Shown: positions 1 through 6,692 of the stretch, in pieces
Position numbering within the stretch: the first letter of the stretch is position 1
How the letters are laid out: each line of letters starts with the position of its first letter
NCBI GenBank assembly: GCA_023416875.1
Contig: JAEZGT010000184.1
Location: forward strand, 1 to 9,625
Direction of reading: 5' to 3'
Origin: Pseudomonadota bacterium
GTDB taxonomy: Bacteria > Pseudomonadota > Gammaproteobacteria > Pseudomonadales > Cellvibrionaceae
Length of the DNA: 9,625 nucleotides
Notes under the pieces: model-generated
The model's database searches: none
Seen by the model: only the letters and a program-made list of their open reading frames with translations
What the model was told of the DNA's origin: nothing
Made by a program: the position numbers and the translations under genes

Positions 1-967
1 CGGTTTTAACTTTGCGGACATTGCTTTCACGACTCTGGATATAGCTGCCTGCACCTTCCTCGTCGTCACCGTTTATGCCCATGGCTGCTCGCACGAGCTT
101 TGCATTCCAGTTAGTTTTCAGCTCTCTGACAACATCGGCGTTGTAATACTTCTCGCCGCCCCAGCCGTCGTTGCTCCAGAACAGACTCATACCGGCAATA
201 CTTCCCGGTTGACCGCCGAACAGAACTTTGTTGCCTTGGGTGGTGATTTTGGCAACGCCGCCTGTTCCTGGATTATTTGGCAGCTCGTCTGGGTCTTTGC
301 TGACGCCGTCGTTCTGGCCGGGAACGTCGCTAAGAGTGAATTTATCGAGATTGAAAATGCCGCCGCCGGACACGCCGTAGAAGCACAGGGTTTGATTGCC
401 GGAAACCTGCTCAGACAGGCCGACATTAAGGACTTGATAAGTCTCCCAGCCGCCAGTGGCGTTGGTGATTTTCTCGCCCAGATTGGTCCCGGTACTCAGG
501 CTGTTGCCACCCACCAGGATGGCAAAGCGGCCCGGATCGCTGGCGCCTTTTGCCATCAGGAAATCAATACTGCGCACGCCACTCATATTGACGTTGTCGT
601 AGCAGATGACGCTGCCCGCATCGTAATAACCGACCGCCTGCTGGTTGGGGTCGGCTGTCAATGCTTCGATCATGTAGGTGCTGGATAGGCCAGTATTCAG
701 TGCTTCGGCCTCAATAGTGGCGCCTACGCCGCGGCCTGCGACACCAGAAGAGCTGCTGGAAGATGAGCTGGAACTGCTGGATGAACTGGACGAGCTACTT
801 GACGAAGAGCTGCTGCTCGATGATGAACTGGAGCTGGAAGAGCTGCTCGATGAAGGCGTACCGGAGGAGGTTTGGCCGCCACAAGCTACCAACGCCCCCA
901 TGGTCAGGCCCAACAAGCCATGACGCAGCAGGCTTAATGTTTTACTCCCTGAACTTGCCATCTTCAT
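1..967 (-). CDS. GH5 endoglucanase lipoprotein with CBM6-like module and polyserine linker (5' part, truncated by window edge)
   Basis: Secreted, lipid-anchored cellulase; 322 codons are visible and the gene continues past base 1. Start ATG at 967 has an AAGGTG ribosome site just upstream; a second ATG lies two codons in. Residues 1-28 form a lipoprotein signal with lipobox LVAC (Cys29); Gly at +2 predicts outer-membrane sorting. Residues 39-74 are 36 consecutive serines. Residues about 82-213 resemble a family 6 carbohydrate-binding module (IEAEALN, YYDAGSVICYDNV, GGWETYQ, FNLDKFTLS). After a Gly/Pro/Asn-rich linker, residue 238 onward reads as the start of a GH5 (subfamily 2-like) cellulase: GNKVLFGGQPGSIAGMSLFW, WGGEKYYNADVV, LVRAAMGI. 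The catalytic glutamates lie outside the window. Expected reaction: endo-hydrolysis of beta-1,4-glucan at the cell surface. The GH5 call is confident; CBM6 rather than a related beta-sandwich module is less certain. Confidence 0.9.
   Translation of the reverse strand, partial: MKMASSGSKTLSLLRHGLLGLTMGALVACGGQTSSGTPSSSSSSSSSSSSSSSSSSSSSSSSSSSSSSSSSSSSGVAGRGVGATIEAEALNTGLSSTYMIEALTADPNQQAVGYYDAGSVICYDNVNMSGVRSIDFLMAKGASDPGRFAILVGGNSLSTGTNLGEKITNATGGWETYQVLNVGLSEQVSGNQTLCFYGVSGGGIFNLDKFTLSDVPGQNDGVSKDPDELPNNPGTGGVAKITTQGNKVLFGGQPGSIAGMSLFWSNDGWGGEKYYNADVVRELKTNWNAKLVRAAMGINGDDEEGAGSYIQSRESNVRKVKT
746..853 (-). repeat. Polyserine linker, 36 consecutive Ser codons
   Basis: This is a low-complexity stretch inside the GH5 lipoprotein gene (residues 39-74). 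All six serine codons are used (AGC 11, TCA 6, TCC 6, TCT 5, TCG 4, AGT 4), so it is not a simple DNA microsatellite. Such linkers are characteristic of secreted plant-polysaccharide hydrolases in Cellvibrio/Saccharophagus relatives and act as flexible spacers between modules. Confidence 0.95.
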
Positions 968-1031
968 TGAATCACCTTTGTTATGTGCATTTTAAGTTTG
1001 TCGGCGCTGGGCCTGCGGGTCGACTATCTTC

Positions 1032-1052
1032 TTATTGTCACCCACACAATAA
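1032..1052. promoter_or_regulatory. 7-7-7 inverted repeat, candidate operator in the divergent region
   Basis: TTATTGT and ACAATAA form a perfect 7 bp inverted repeat around a 7 nt spacer. It lies 65 bp upstream of the cellulase start and 138 bp upstream of the transporter start. The size and symmetry suit a dimeric regulator, but no regulator is identified and there is no U-tract for a terminator. Function is inferred from position only. Confidence 0.4.
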
Positions 1053-1078
1053 TGAGCGCACACCATAACGAGGACGCT

Positions 1079-1110
1079 TTGAAATTTCTCTAATAGAGAT
1101 CGCATTTCAA
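1079..1110. promoter_or_regulatory. Nested inverted repeats upstream of the CDF transporter
   Basis: An inner perfect palindrome, TCTCTA-A-TAGAGA (1087-1099), sits almost centrally inside an outer pair, TTGAAAT (1079-1085) and ATTTCAA (1104-1110). It is about 80 bp before the transporter start and may be an operator or structured leader. No sigma-70 promoter with good spacing could be assigned here. Confidence 0.35.
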
Positions 1111-1190
1111 GGAATAAGGGAAAAAATGCAAAGCAGAGTGCCGCGTATTACACTCCAAAAAGACACGACCGGAGAATCTGCAGGCGTTTT

Positions 1191-2099
1191 ATGCACCACC
1201 ATCACCATCATCACGGCCACCATCACCACCATTCTGCGGACGAGCATGGCTCGCAGCGCAATATGGTGTGGGCATTTTTTCTGAACTTGGGTTTCAGCCT
1301 CGTCGAATTAATCGGCGGCGTGGTGTTTAACAGTACAGCGATACTCGCGGATGCGGTTCACGATCTTGGCGATAGCATGGCGATAGGATTGGCCTGGGTA
1401 CTGCAGAAATTCAGCACTCGCACGGCAGATAATAAGTTCACCTACGGCTATCGGCGATTTTCACTATTAGGAGCGCTGATCAATACGGTCATTCTCACAA
1501 CGGCATCCATATGGGTTCTGACAGAAGCGATTAGTCGGTTACAAAATCCCGTCATGCCCAACCCCACCGGTATGGTGTGGCTGGCATTTCTCGGAGTAGC
1601 AGTGAATGGTTATGCCGCGTGGCGCCTGCGCAAAGGCAAAAGCCTCAACGAGCGCGCTTTGAATTGGCACCTGCTGGAAGATGTGCTCGGCTGGGTCGCT
1701 ATTTTAATTCTGGCCGTGCTACTGCACTTTTTTACTTGGCCGATTCTCGATCCGCTGCTCTCCATCGTTTTCACGGCATTTATCCTGTTTAACGTCCTGA
1801 AACTGCTTTTTGCGACTGCAAAAGTGTTTTTGCAGGCGGTGCCGGACTCCGATTTGCGCGGGACAATTTTGGCCCGTCTGGAAAAATTCGCCGAGGTGCG
1901 TGAAGTGCATCATCTGCACTTCTGGTCGCTGGATGGTGAGCGCCATGTGCTCACGGCGCATCTATTGTTAGAGGATTGCCTTTCAGCGGATGCGCAGATG
2001 ACTTTGAAAGAGCGGATCGCGGAGCAGCTTGCCGAATATCATCTCGAACACACAACCATCGAATTTGAATTTCCGGGGGAGCTCTGCCGCGACCACTAG
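1191..2099 (+). CDS. Cation diffusion facilitator (CDF) metal efflux transporter with His-rich N-terminus
   Basis: Inner-membrane metal/proton antiporter of the CzcD/ZitB type, exporting Zn(II) or similar divalent ions from the cytoplasm. It is 302 residues, normal for the family. Six membrane segments are visible, about 25-46, 49-72, 90-114, 127-146, 159-181 and 185-207. The zinc-site motifs are present: H57-xxx-D61 in TM2 (ADAVHDLGDS) and H160-xxx-D164 in TM5 (NWHLLEDVLG); His plus Asp at these places favours Zn/Cd over Mn/Fe. The cytoplasmic C-terminal domain (about 215-300) has the usual VHHLHFWSLDG stretch. The protein opens with Met, seven His, Gly, five His; this looks like a tag but is in frame and continuous with the gene. 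The ribosome site is weak (CAGG six bases before ATG, or GGAG at 1171 with long spacing). It stands alone, convergent with apbE. Confidence 0.93.
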   Translation: MHHHHHHHGHHHHHSADEHGSQRNMVWAFFLNLGFSLVELIGGVVFNSTAILADAVHDLGDSMAIGLAWVLQKFSTRTADNKFTYGYRRFSLLGALINTVILTTASIWVLTEAISRLQNPVMPNPTGMVWLAFLGVAVNGYAAWRLRKGKSLNERALNWHLLEDVLGWVAILILAVLLHFFTWPILDPLLSIVFTAFILFNVLKLLFATAKVFLQAVPDSDLRGTILARLEKFAEVREVHHLHFWSLDGERHVLTAHLLLEDCLSADAQMTLKERIAEQLAEYHLEHTTIEFEFPGELCRDH

Positions 2100-2104
2100 G
2101 TTAT

Positions 2105-3124
2105 TTATTTCTCAGGGAAGCTTATGCCCTGAATCTCGCGCATGGCACTGCTGTAATGTTCTACCAGTTCATCGTTTTTCTGATCAATAAAAAGTACCGC
2201 GAGAGAAGCCGCGTCTGCGGCCGCTAAACCTTCCTCGGCTCCCATACAGAGGAGGGCGGTTGACCAGGCATCCGCCAGAGTCGGATCGGGGTGAAGAATA
2301 GTCACCGACACAGTGTCGTGCTCAATCGGTTTGCCGCTGCGGGCGTCCAGGATATGGCTGTAGCGCTTGCCGTCCTTGTCGAAATAATGGCGGTAGGTGC
2401 CGGAGGCCATCAACGCCATGGGCTCGCCATCGTCAAAGGAGACAATTTTGTGCAGGCTGCGCTGGTTGGGCAGCGGCTTTTCCAACGCGATACGCCAGGG
2501 TTTGCCATCAGGTTTTTTGCCGCGAACTTTTAATTCGCCGCCGATCTCCGCCAGATAGTTCTCGACGCCAAAACTCTCCAACACCTCGGCAATGCGCGCC
2601 ACTGTGTAGCCCTGGCCGATGGAGGAAACGTCGATGCGCAGTTCCGGCAAACGTTTACGCAAGCGGTTGCCCGCCAGTGTTTCCAATTTGTCCATGCCAA
2701 CTGCTGACAGGGTTTGCGCAAGCGCTTCGTCATCTGGTGGGGTGAAAACGTCGGCCTTGAATCCCCATAAGTCGAAAAGCGGTTTGATTGTCAGGTCGTA
2801 GCAGCCGGCGCTGGCTTTGTGAATGTCGCGAGCGATTTCCACCAGTTTCACCAGTTCGGCATCCACAATTGTCGGCTCTGTGTTTTTCTGCGCGTTGAAT
2901 TGTTCGATGGCGGAGTCGTCGCGGTAGTTGGACAGCGCCAGATCGATCCGCGCAAATTCCTCGTTAACCGCGCGCTGGACATCCACTGTGTCTGTGCCCT
3001 TGGGCGCAACAAAGGTCAAGTGATAGGTGGTGCCTTGGACAAAGCCTTCCAATTTGGTGAGAGGGGCGCGGTTGTCACAAGCGCTGAGAAAAAAGAGGAG
3101 TGTCAACAAAAAATGTCGGTACAT
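2105..3124 (-). CDS. apbE: FAD:protein FMN transferase lipoprotein (ApbE family)
   Basis: Transfers FMN from FAD to a Thr of target proteins such as the NqrB/NqrC or RnfG/RnfD subunits, on the periplasmic side of the inner membrane. With ATG 3124 it is 339 residues, typical length. A GTG six bases upstream (3130) is the alternative start; neither has a strong ribosome site. Residues 1-15 are a lipoprotein signal with lipobox LSAC (Cys16); Asp17 at +2 predicts inner-membrane retention. Family motifs are in order: VQGTTYHLTF (about 29-38), SAGCYDLTIKPLFDLWGF (105-122), IDVSSIGQGYTV (164-175), EIGGEL (193-198), SGTYRHYF (241-248), YSHILDARSGKP (255-266) and the metal-site region DAWSTALLCMG (285-295). 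The stop codon is 5 bp from that of the convergent transporter, with no hairpin between. No flavoprotein partner lies in the window. It is separated from the upstream minus-strand unit by a terminator, so it probably has its own promoter. Confidence 0.94.
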   Translation of the reverse strand: MYRHFLLTLLFFLSACDNRAPLTKLEGFVQGTTYHLTFVAPKGTDTVDVQRAVNEEFARIDLALSNYRDDSAIEQFNAQKNTEPTIVDAELVKLVEIARDIHKASAGCYDLTIKPLFDLWGFKADVFTPPDDEALAQTLSAVGMDKLETLAGNRLRKRLPELRIDVSSIGQGYTVARIAEVLESFGVENYLAEIGGELKVRGKKPDGKPWRIALEKPLPNQRSLHKIVSFDDGEPMALMASGTYRHYFDKDGKRYSHILDARSGKPIEHDTVSVTILHPDPTLADAWSTALLCMGAEEGLAAADAASLAVLFIDQKNDELVEHYSSAMREIQGISFPEK

Positions 3125-3158
3125 GGCCACATTTCATCAGGAAGATTGAGAGCGGCGC

Positions 3159-3187
3159 ATTGTACTGTTTTTGAACTGAATCGGCAG
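3159..3187 (-). promoter_or_regulatory. Candidate sigma-70 promoter for apbE
   Basis: On the minus strand, TACAAT (3159-3164) is a good -10 box, with CTGCCG (3182-3187) as a poor -35 box at 17 bp spacing. It lies between the terminator of the preceding operon and apbE and would give a leader of about 27 bases. The weak -35 keeps confidence low. Confidence 0.3.
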
Positions 3188-3194
3188 GCGGGAT

Positions 3195-3221
3195 AAAAGA
3201 AAGGCTTCGCGAGGAAGCCTT
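3195..3221 (-). terminator. Intrinsic (Rho-independent) terminator of the glycosyltransferase operon
   Basis: Read on the minus strand: AAGGCTTC, loop CTCGC, GAAGCCTT, then TTCTTTT-like sequence. This is a perfect 8 bp stem with a U-rich tail, starting 25 bp after the stop of the 69-residue gene. The plus-strand side has no T-run, so termination is directional. Confidence 0.85.
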
Positions 3222-3246
3222 GTTGGTACTAGGAACCCGTTGTGTA

Positions 3247-3456
3247 TCAGTGACTGCGGGATTTATTTGTTCCACTGGTGGAAGTGGGGCTCCACGACGG
3301 TGGATCACTGGCCGGGAAGGACTCCTCGACGGCCTCGTCAACAGCTTGATCTTCCTCCTGCTTATGGGCTCTTTGCGCCTGTTTGTCGCGGTGAACCTTG
3401 TATTTTCCCCTTCGAACGGGATGGCGCTCACTCTTGTTTTCGGTCTCGTACACCAT
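3247..3456 (-). CDS. Small conserved-type protein with ESFPASDPPSW motif, unknown function
   Basis: Encodes 69 residues. Evidence that it is real: a perfect AGGAGG ribosome site (3462-3467) five bases before ATG, position 25 bp after the methyltransferase stop, and an intrinsic terminator 25 bp after its own stop. Residues 5-32 are rich in Lys, Arg, Gln and His (RHPVRRGKYKVHRDKQ), 34-46 are acidic (EEDQAVDEAVEE), and 45-55 carry ESFPASDPPSW followed by a Ser/Thr tail. The SFPASDPPS motif recurs, from memory, in many small uncharacterised proteobacterial proteins; no biochemical role is known to me. No signal peptide or membrane segment is seen, and it is probably cytoplasmic and largely disordered. 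It is the last gene of the minus-strand unit, but whether it works with the glycosyltransferases is unproven. Confidence 0.85.
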   Translation of the reverse strand: MVYETENKSERHPVRRGKYKVHRDKQAQRAHKQEEDQAVDEAVEESFPASDPPSWSPTSTSGTNKSRSH

Positions 3457-3481
3457 AGTAGCCTCCTGAAAAATGTCGGGA

Positions 3482-4243
3482 TCAATGCTTTGACTGCAAG
3501 ACTGAGCGGAGTTCGCTCACCGCTAAATCCGGCATGGCGTCTGTCGCCTCGCAGAGATAAATCTCATCACTGATGCACTGAATATTGCAGAAGCCGGCAG
3601 CGCGCAGCATGGCGCCGACGCAGGCGTGGTTGGGCGCCCACCAATTGGATGGATCATTGGCAACCTGGTGTTCAATAAACGCCATTTTTGGCCAGCCCGG
3701 ATGATTCATGATGTCGCGCTGTTGTCGATGCTGGTTGGCCTCGGTCTCGAATATGGTGTCGCCCGGCAAGGTCATGGTTTGAAATACCATGCTGCCGCGG
3801 CAGCAGTTGCGCACTATGTCCAACGCCAGCATGGGATAACGCAGGTGGTGCATGACCCCCATAAACCACACTAGGTCATACACTTCGGGTTCGTACATCA
3901 GTTGATAGATAGGTGCACAGCGAAAATCAATTCTGTCGCTCAGATCTAAAGTTTCGGCCATGCGGCGCGCCTGGATCAGGTAGCGGTCGTCTATATCAAA
4001 CGCCGTCACCTGTGCGCCGCGACGGGCCAGCTCGAAACTGTAATAGCCGGCGTTGCAGCCGATATCGAGCACCTGCATCCCGGTCATGTCCTGCGGCAGA
4101 TAGGGTGAAATTTGTTGCCATTTAGAGCTGGGAAAATCCCCGAGAAAATGCTCAGTGGCAGTCTGCTCACCATCCGGCGTTTGAATATTCTGCAGCCAGG
4201 GGCCGAGCTGTTCGATTTGTTTAGTTATCGCTGTGGACGCCAT
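3482..4243 (-). CDS. Class I SAM-dependent methyltransferase (CmoB-like; probably TIGR04290-type)
   Basis: Encodes 253 residues with a Rossmann-type SAM-binding core: motif I VLDIGCNAGYYS (58-69), acidic residues closing strand 2 (FDIDD, 82-86), and the post-core VWFMGVMHHLRYP (125-137). A C-terminal segment, NWWAPNHACVGAMLRAAGF (200-218), is shared with CmoB-like and glycan-associated methyltransferases. It is shorter than CmoB and lacks its N-terminal region, so tRNA modification is unlikely. Its place downstream of two glycosyltransferases and a sugar oxidoreductase suggests it methylates a sugar or glycoconjugate. From memory it resembles a family (TIGR04290) often found in such cassettes; this was not searched. 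Start ATG 4243 has GGAG seven bases upstream. It is 140 bp after the preceding gene, the only large gap in the unit. Enzyme class is confident, substrate unknown. Confidence 0.88.
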   Translation of the reverse strand: MASTAITKQIEQLGPWLQNIQTPDGEQTATEHFLGDFPSSKWQQISPYLPQDMTGMQVLDIGCNAGYYSFELARRGAQVTAFDIDDRYLIQARRMAETLDLSDRIDFRCAPIYQLMYEPEVYDLVWFMGVMHHLRYPMLALDIVRNCCRGSMVFQTMTLPGDTIFETEANQHRQQRDIMNHPGWPKMAFIEHQVANDPSNWWAPNHACVGAMLRAAGFCNIQCISDEIYLCEATDAMPDLAVSELRSVLQSKH

Positions 4244-4343
4244 ACCGGTTCTCCAGTTTCAAGCTTTATCAAGGGTCGGGTTGCACCCCTGAGAAAATCC
4301 CTCTTCAGGAAATCCATTGAGTATTTTTCTTTTGAATAATTGT

Positions 4344-4392
4344 CTTGCGTATGTGAATTCCCTTGCGCATGAAAATGATCGTCTTACGCATG
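4344..4392. repeat. Three direct copies of CTTRCGYATG at a gene junction
   Basis: Copies are at 4344-4353 (CTTGCGTATG), 4362-4371 (CTTGCGCATG) and 4383-4392 (CTTACGCATG), spaced 18 and 21 bp. The last copy overlaps the stop codon and last codons of the CgeB-like glycosyltransferase; the others are in the 140 bp gap before the methyltransferase. Function unknown; they may be protein-binding sites or products of local duplication. Confidence 0.6.
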
Positions 4393-5529
4393 CAGGCGGA
4401 TCTCCTCAACCGTCATCACCGGGAGGCTGACATGTTCCAACTCCTCCAGAATGTTGAGCAGTTGATCTACCCGATGTGCGCACGTGTGGTGTTTGCGGAT
4501 CGTGGCGAGGGCGTGCTCCGCCTGCGCTTGGGCCAAGTCACCATCATGCAACAGGGTCCGCAAATGCCGTTGCATCTCTTCGCTATTGCGCGCCACCAGA
4601 TAATCGCGCCCAGGGCTGAACATTCCCTCGCTGTCCTGCCAGGGTGCGGACACCATGGGTATGCCGCAGGCCATGGCTTCAAACGGTCGAATGGTTGGAA
4701 CGCCTGGCAGGCGTGGCACATTCACAGTGACACGGTGATTGGCGAAGATTTCCGGCACGCGAAAATTCGGCAGCCAACCGCAATAGTGAATGCCTTCTAG
4801 TGCAAATTTCTGCAGCACTTCCCGTGGGTAGCGCACGCCATAGACGTGGCACCGCATCTGCATCTCGTGCACTGGCTTGCAGAGAAATTCCGCCAATACC
4901 TTACTGCGTTCATCATCTCCCCCGTTGCCCACCCACACCAGGTCGCCAGCGGGGAGGTTGGGGTTGGGATCGCGGGGATAGAACACGCGGGTATCGGCCG
5001 CTTCGTGCCATGTCCACACGTTTTGCGTCCAGCCGTGTTTGCGGTACAGATCGGTGAGCACCTCACCGAAAGACAGTACTCCGTCGTAATAATCCAGGCG
5101 AAAGCGGTGCAGCCACGAGGGATCGCTGGCGGGCCGATGATGGGTGTCATGGAACAGCAGGCGGAAATCGAGCTCATGGTTGCCGCCAGCCTGGAGATGG
5201 TTGCGCAATTCGCCGAAACCGTTCACCAGCCAAGGCTCATTCCAGTCATGCACGATCACCACATCGGAGTCGGCCGCCACTCGCACCATATCCAGACTGT
5301 CGGGCGTATAAATGCGTGTGCTGAGATTTGGGTAAACGTCGTAAAAGGTATTCAACGCCGCAGTACCGTGGTCGCTAAGCAGATTTTCCCGGCTCCACGA
5401 GTTTTCGGGTTCATATACTTGGACTTCATGCCCGCGGGCAAGCAGGTCGGATACCACGCCGCGAAGAAAATGTGCGCTGCCGTGATTCCAGTCGGATTCG
5501 AGAGACTGGTAGAAAAAACTGAACTTCAT
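4384..5529 (-). CDS. GT-B glycosyltransferase, CgeB-like (glycosyl transferases group 1)
   Basis: Encodes 381 residues. The start is set at ATG 5529 rather than further upstream, because GGAG lies seven bases before it, MKFSFFYQS is a typical first beta-strand, and it forms an ATGA overlap with the stop of the preceding gene. The N-terminal Rossmann half (1-180) includes HGSAHFLRG, VVIVHDW and LLFHDTHHR. The C-terminal half has LVWVGNGGDDERSK (197-210) and the nucleotide-sugar region RPFEAMACGIPMVSAPW (281-297), then FSPGRDYLVARNSEEM, the pattern of the spore-maturation CgeB / Glyco_trans_1_2 group. No signal peptide or membrane segment, so it probably acts in the cytoplasm. Donor and acceptor cannot be predicted. 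It is the third gene of the minus-strand unit, coupled to a second glycosyltransferase, which suggests consecutive sugar additions. Confidence 0.88.
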   Translation of the reverse strand: MKFSFFYQSLESDWNHGSAHFLRGVVSDLLARGHEVQVYEPENSWSRENLLSDHGTAALNTFYDVYPNLSTRIYTPDSLDMVRVAADSDVVIVHDWNEPWLVNGFGELRNHLQAGGNHELDFRLLFHDTHHRPASDPSWLHRFRLDYYDGVLSFGEVLTDLYRKHGWTQNVWTWHEAADTRVFYPRDPNPNLPAGDLVWVGNGGDDERSKVLAEFLCKPVHEMQMRCHVYGVRYPREVLQKFALEGIHYCGWLPNFRVPEIFANHRVTVNVPRLPGVPTIRPFEAMACGIPMVSAPWQDSEGMFSPGRDYLVARNSEEMQRHLRTLLHDGDLAQAQAEHALATIRKHHTCAHRVDQLLNILEELEHVSLPVMTVEEIRLHA

Positions 5530-6692
5530 TGGAAAGCTCCGGACTGAACGGTAGAAAAAGGAGATACGGAAGGCATCGGCACCCGGCGTTGGCGCGGTAA
5601 AGTCCCTTGCGCGAACTGACGCTTCAATGACTGGTATAAGTGCATATAGCCTGCGGCCATGCGGCAATGCGAATAACGCTGGGAGCGGCGCCAGGCGCGT
5701 TCCATCATGCGGGTGAGATGGCCCGGGTCGTCGATCAAGGATTCAACGCAACTGGCGAGATCAGCGGGGTCGTCAGGGTTCACATATTCGGCCGCGTCCC
5801 CCCATATTTCCCGCAGGCTGGGAAGATCACCCAATACCAACGCGCAGCCGGCGCGGGCTGCCTCCAATATGCCCAGGCCGAAGGGCTCGTAGCGCGTCGG
5901 TGCAATATAGATACTGGCGCGCAGGAGGCGGTCAGCCAGCTCTTCCTGATTAAGCGGCGCTAAATGGTGAATCTTTCCGCGCCCGCCACTTTCTGTTCCC
6001 CTCCGTGCGCCGGCCACCTGAATTTTCCAAGGCGCCGCAGGGCGGAGTTTCTGCAAAGCGGCGATGTTTTTGGCTTCGTCCCACAGTTGGCCGGTGCTGA
6101 AAATCAGCGGTTCTACAAAGGGCACCTTCGCCTCGGGCGAGGGTAATAGCGTGGGGAAATCCCGGCCATTGAAGATAACCAATGGCGCATCGATCGGGCC
6201 GTAATAGTGGACCAAAGCGTCCATCATGGCGGTGGATGGGGCGACTACCCGATCAGCGGCTTGAACACTTTCGCGTACTATTTTTTGATAGGTGAACCGT
6301 TTGGACGGCCCTCCGTGTTTATGTACGGCGCGCCACCAGGACAGCATGCAGGAGTGACCCACCAACACCACCGGGCTTTGCCAGGGTAGGGCGCCGTGGC
6401 TCAAGTCATTGAGATGAATAACATCGGGCTCCAGCTCGCGCTCAAGGGCGAGCAGCCATTCGCCGGCCTGCTCGATATCATCCCAGGGGTTTTCCATCCA
6501 ACTCAATTTATAGGTGCTTTCATGGAGCGTGACATGGCGCAGGCGGGCCACTTGCTCGCGTTGTTCTGGTGAGGGGGCGCCGCCCATGGAGGCCAACGCA
6601 ACACTTACGCCGTAAGGTCGCAAGGCCGCACACAAATCCATGCAGTAAGTCCAGACATCACCGGTGTCGGTGGTCATCAACAGGCGCATCAT
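5526..6692 (-). CDS. GT4-family glycosyltransferase
   Basis: Encodes 388 residues, usual length for GT4. The C-terminal nucleotide-sugar domain holds STGQLWDEAKNI (199-210, Lys208 in the phosphate-contact region) and the retaining EX7E signature E269-PFGLGIL-E277, followed by AARAGCALVLGDLPSLREIW. The N-terminal domain begins MRLLMTTDTGDVWTYCMDL, matching the glycine/aromatic-rich acceptor-side loop, and includes DVIHLNDLSHG (90-100). The C-terminal tail (about 363-388) is basic and Ser/Pro-rich. Two adjacent ATGs (6692, 6689) could start it; ATG 6692 overlaps the stop of the upstream oxidoreductase as ATGA and is preferred, though the ribosome site is weak, consistent with translational coupling. 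It ends in another ATGA overlap with the next glycosyltransferase. Substrate unknown; cytoplasmic by absence of a signal peptide. Confidence 0.9.
   Translation of the reverse strand: MMRLLMTTDTGDVWTYCMDLCAALRPYGVSVALASMGGAPSPEQREQVARLRHVTLHESTYKLSWMENPWDDIEQAGEWLLALERELEPDVIHLNDLSHGALPWQSPVVLVGHSCMLSWWRAVHKHGGPSKRFTYQKIVRESVQAADRVVAPSTAMMDALVHYYGPIDAPLVIFNGRDFPTLLPSPEAKVPFVEPLIFSTGQLWDEAKNIAALQKLRPAAPWKIQVAGARRGTESGGRGKIHHLAPLNQEELADRLLRASIYIAPTRYEPFGLGILEAARAGCALVLGDLPSLREIWGDAAEYVNPDDPADLASCVESLIDDPGHLTRMMERAWRRSQRYSHCRMAAGYMHLYQSLKRQFAQGTLPRQRRVPMPSVSPFSTVQSGAFQ

Noticed and set aside
678..923. Plus-strand frame giving a Glu/Asp/Leu-rich protein
   Set aside because: It is the antisense shadow of the polyserine codons of the GH5 gene (AGC and TCC/TCA read backwards as GCT, GGA and TGA in the other frames); it has no ribosome site.
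2095..2110. Bidirectional terminator between the convergent transporter and apbE genes
   Set aside because: Only 5 bp separate the stop codons and no stem-loop with a T-run is visible on either strand.
4262..4315. Possible terminator hairpins between glycosyltransferase and methyltransferase genes
   Set aside because: Only 4-5 bp stems (GGGT/ACCC and CCTGA/TCAGG) without a U-tract; too weak to call.
4846..5547. 233-codon plus-strand open frame
   Set aside because: It lies wholly antisense to the CgeB-like glycosyltransferase, whose motifs, ribosome site and ATGA overlap are clear; the frame shows no recognisable domain.
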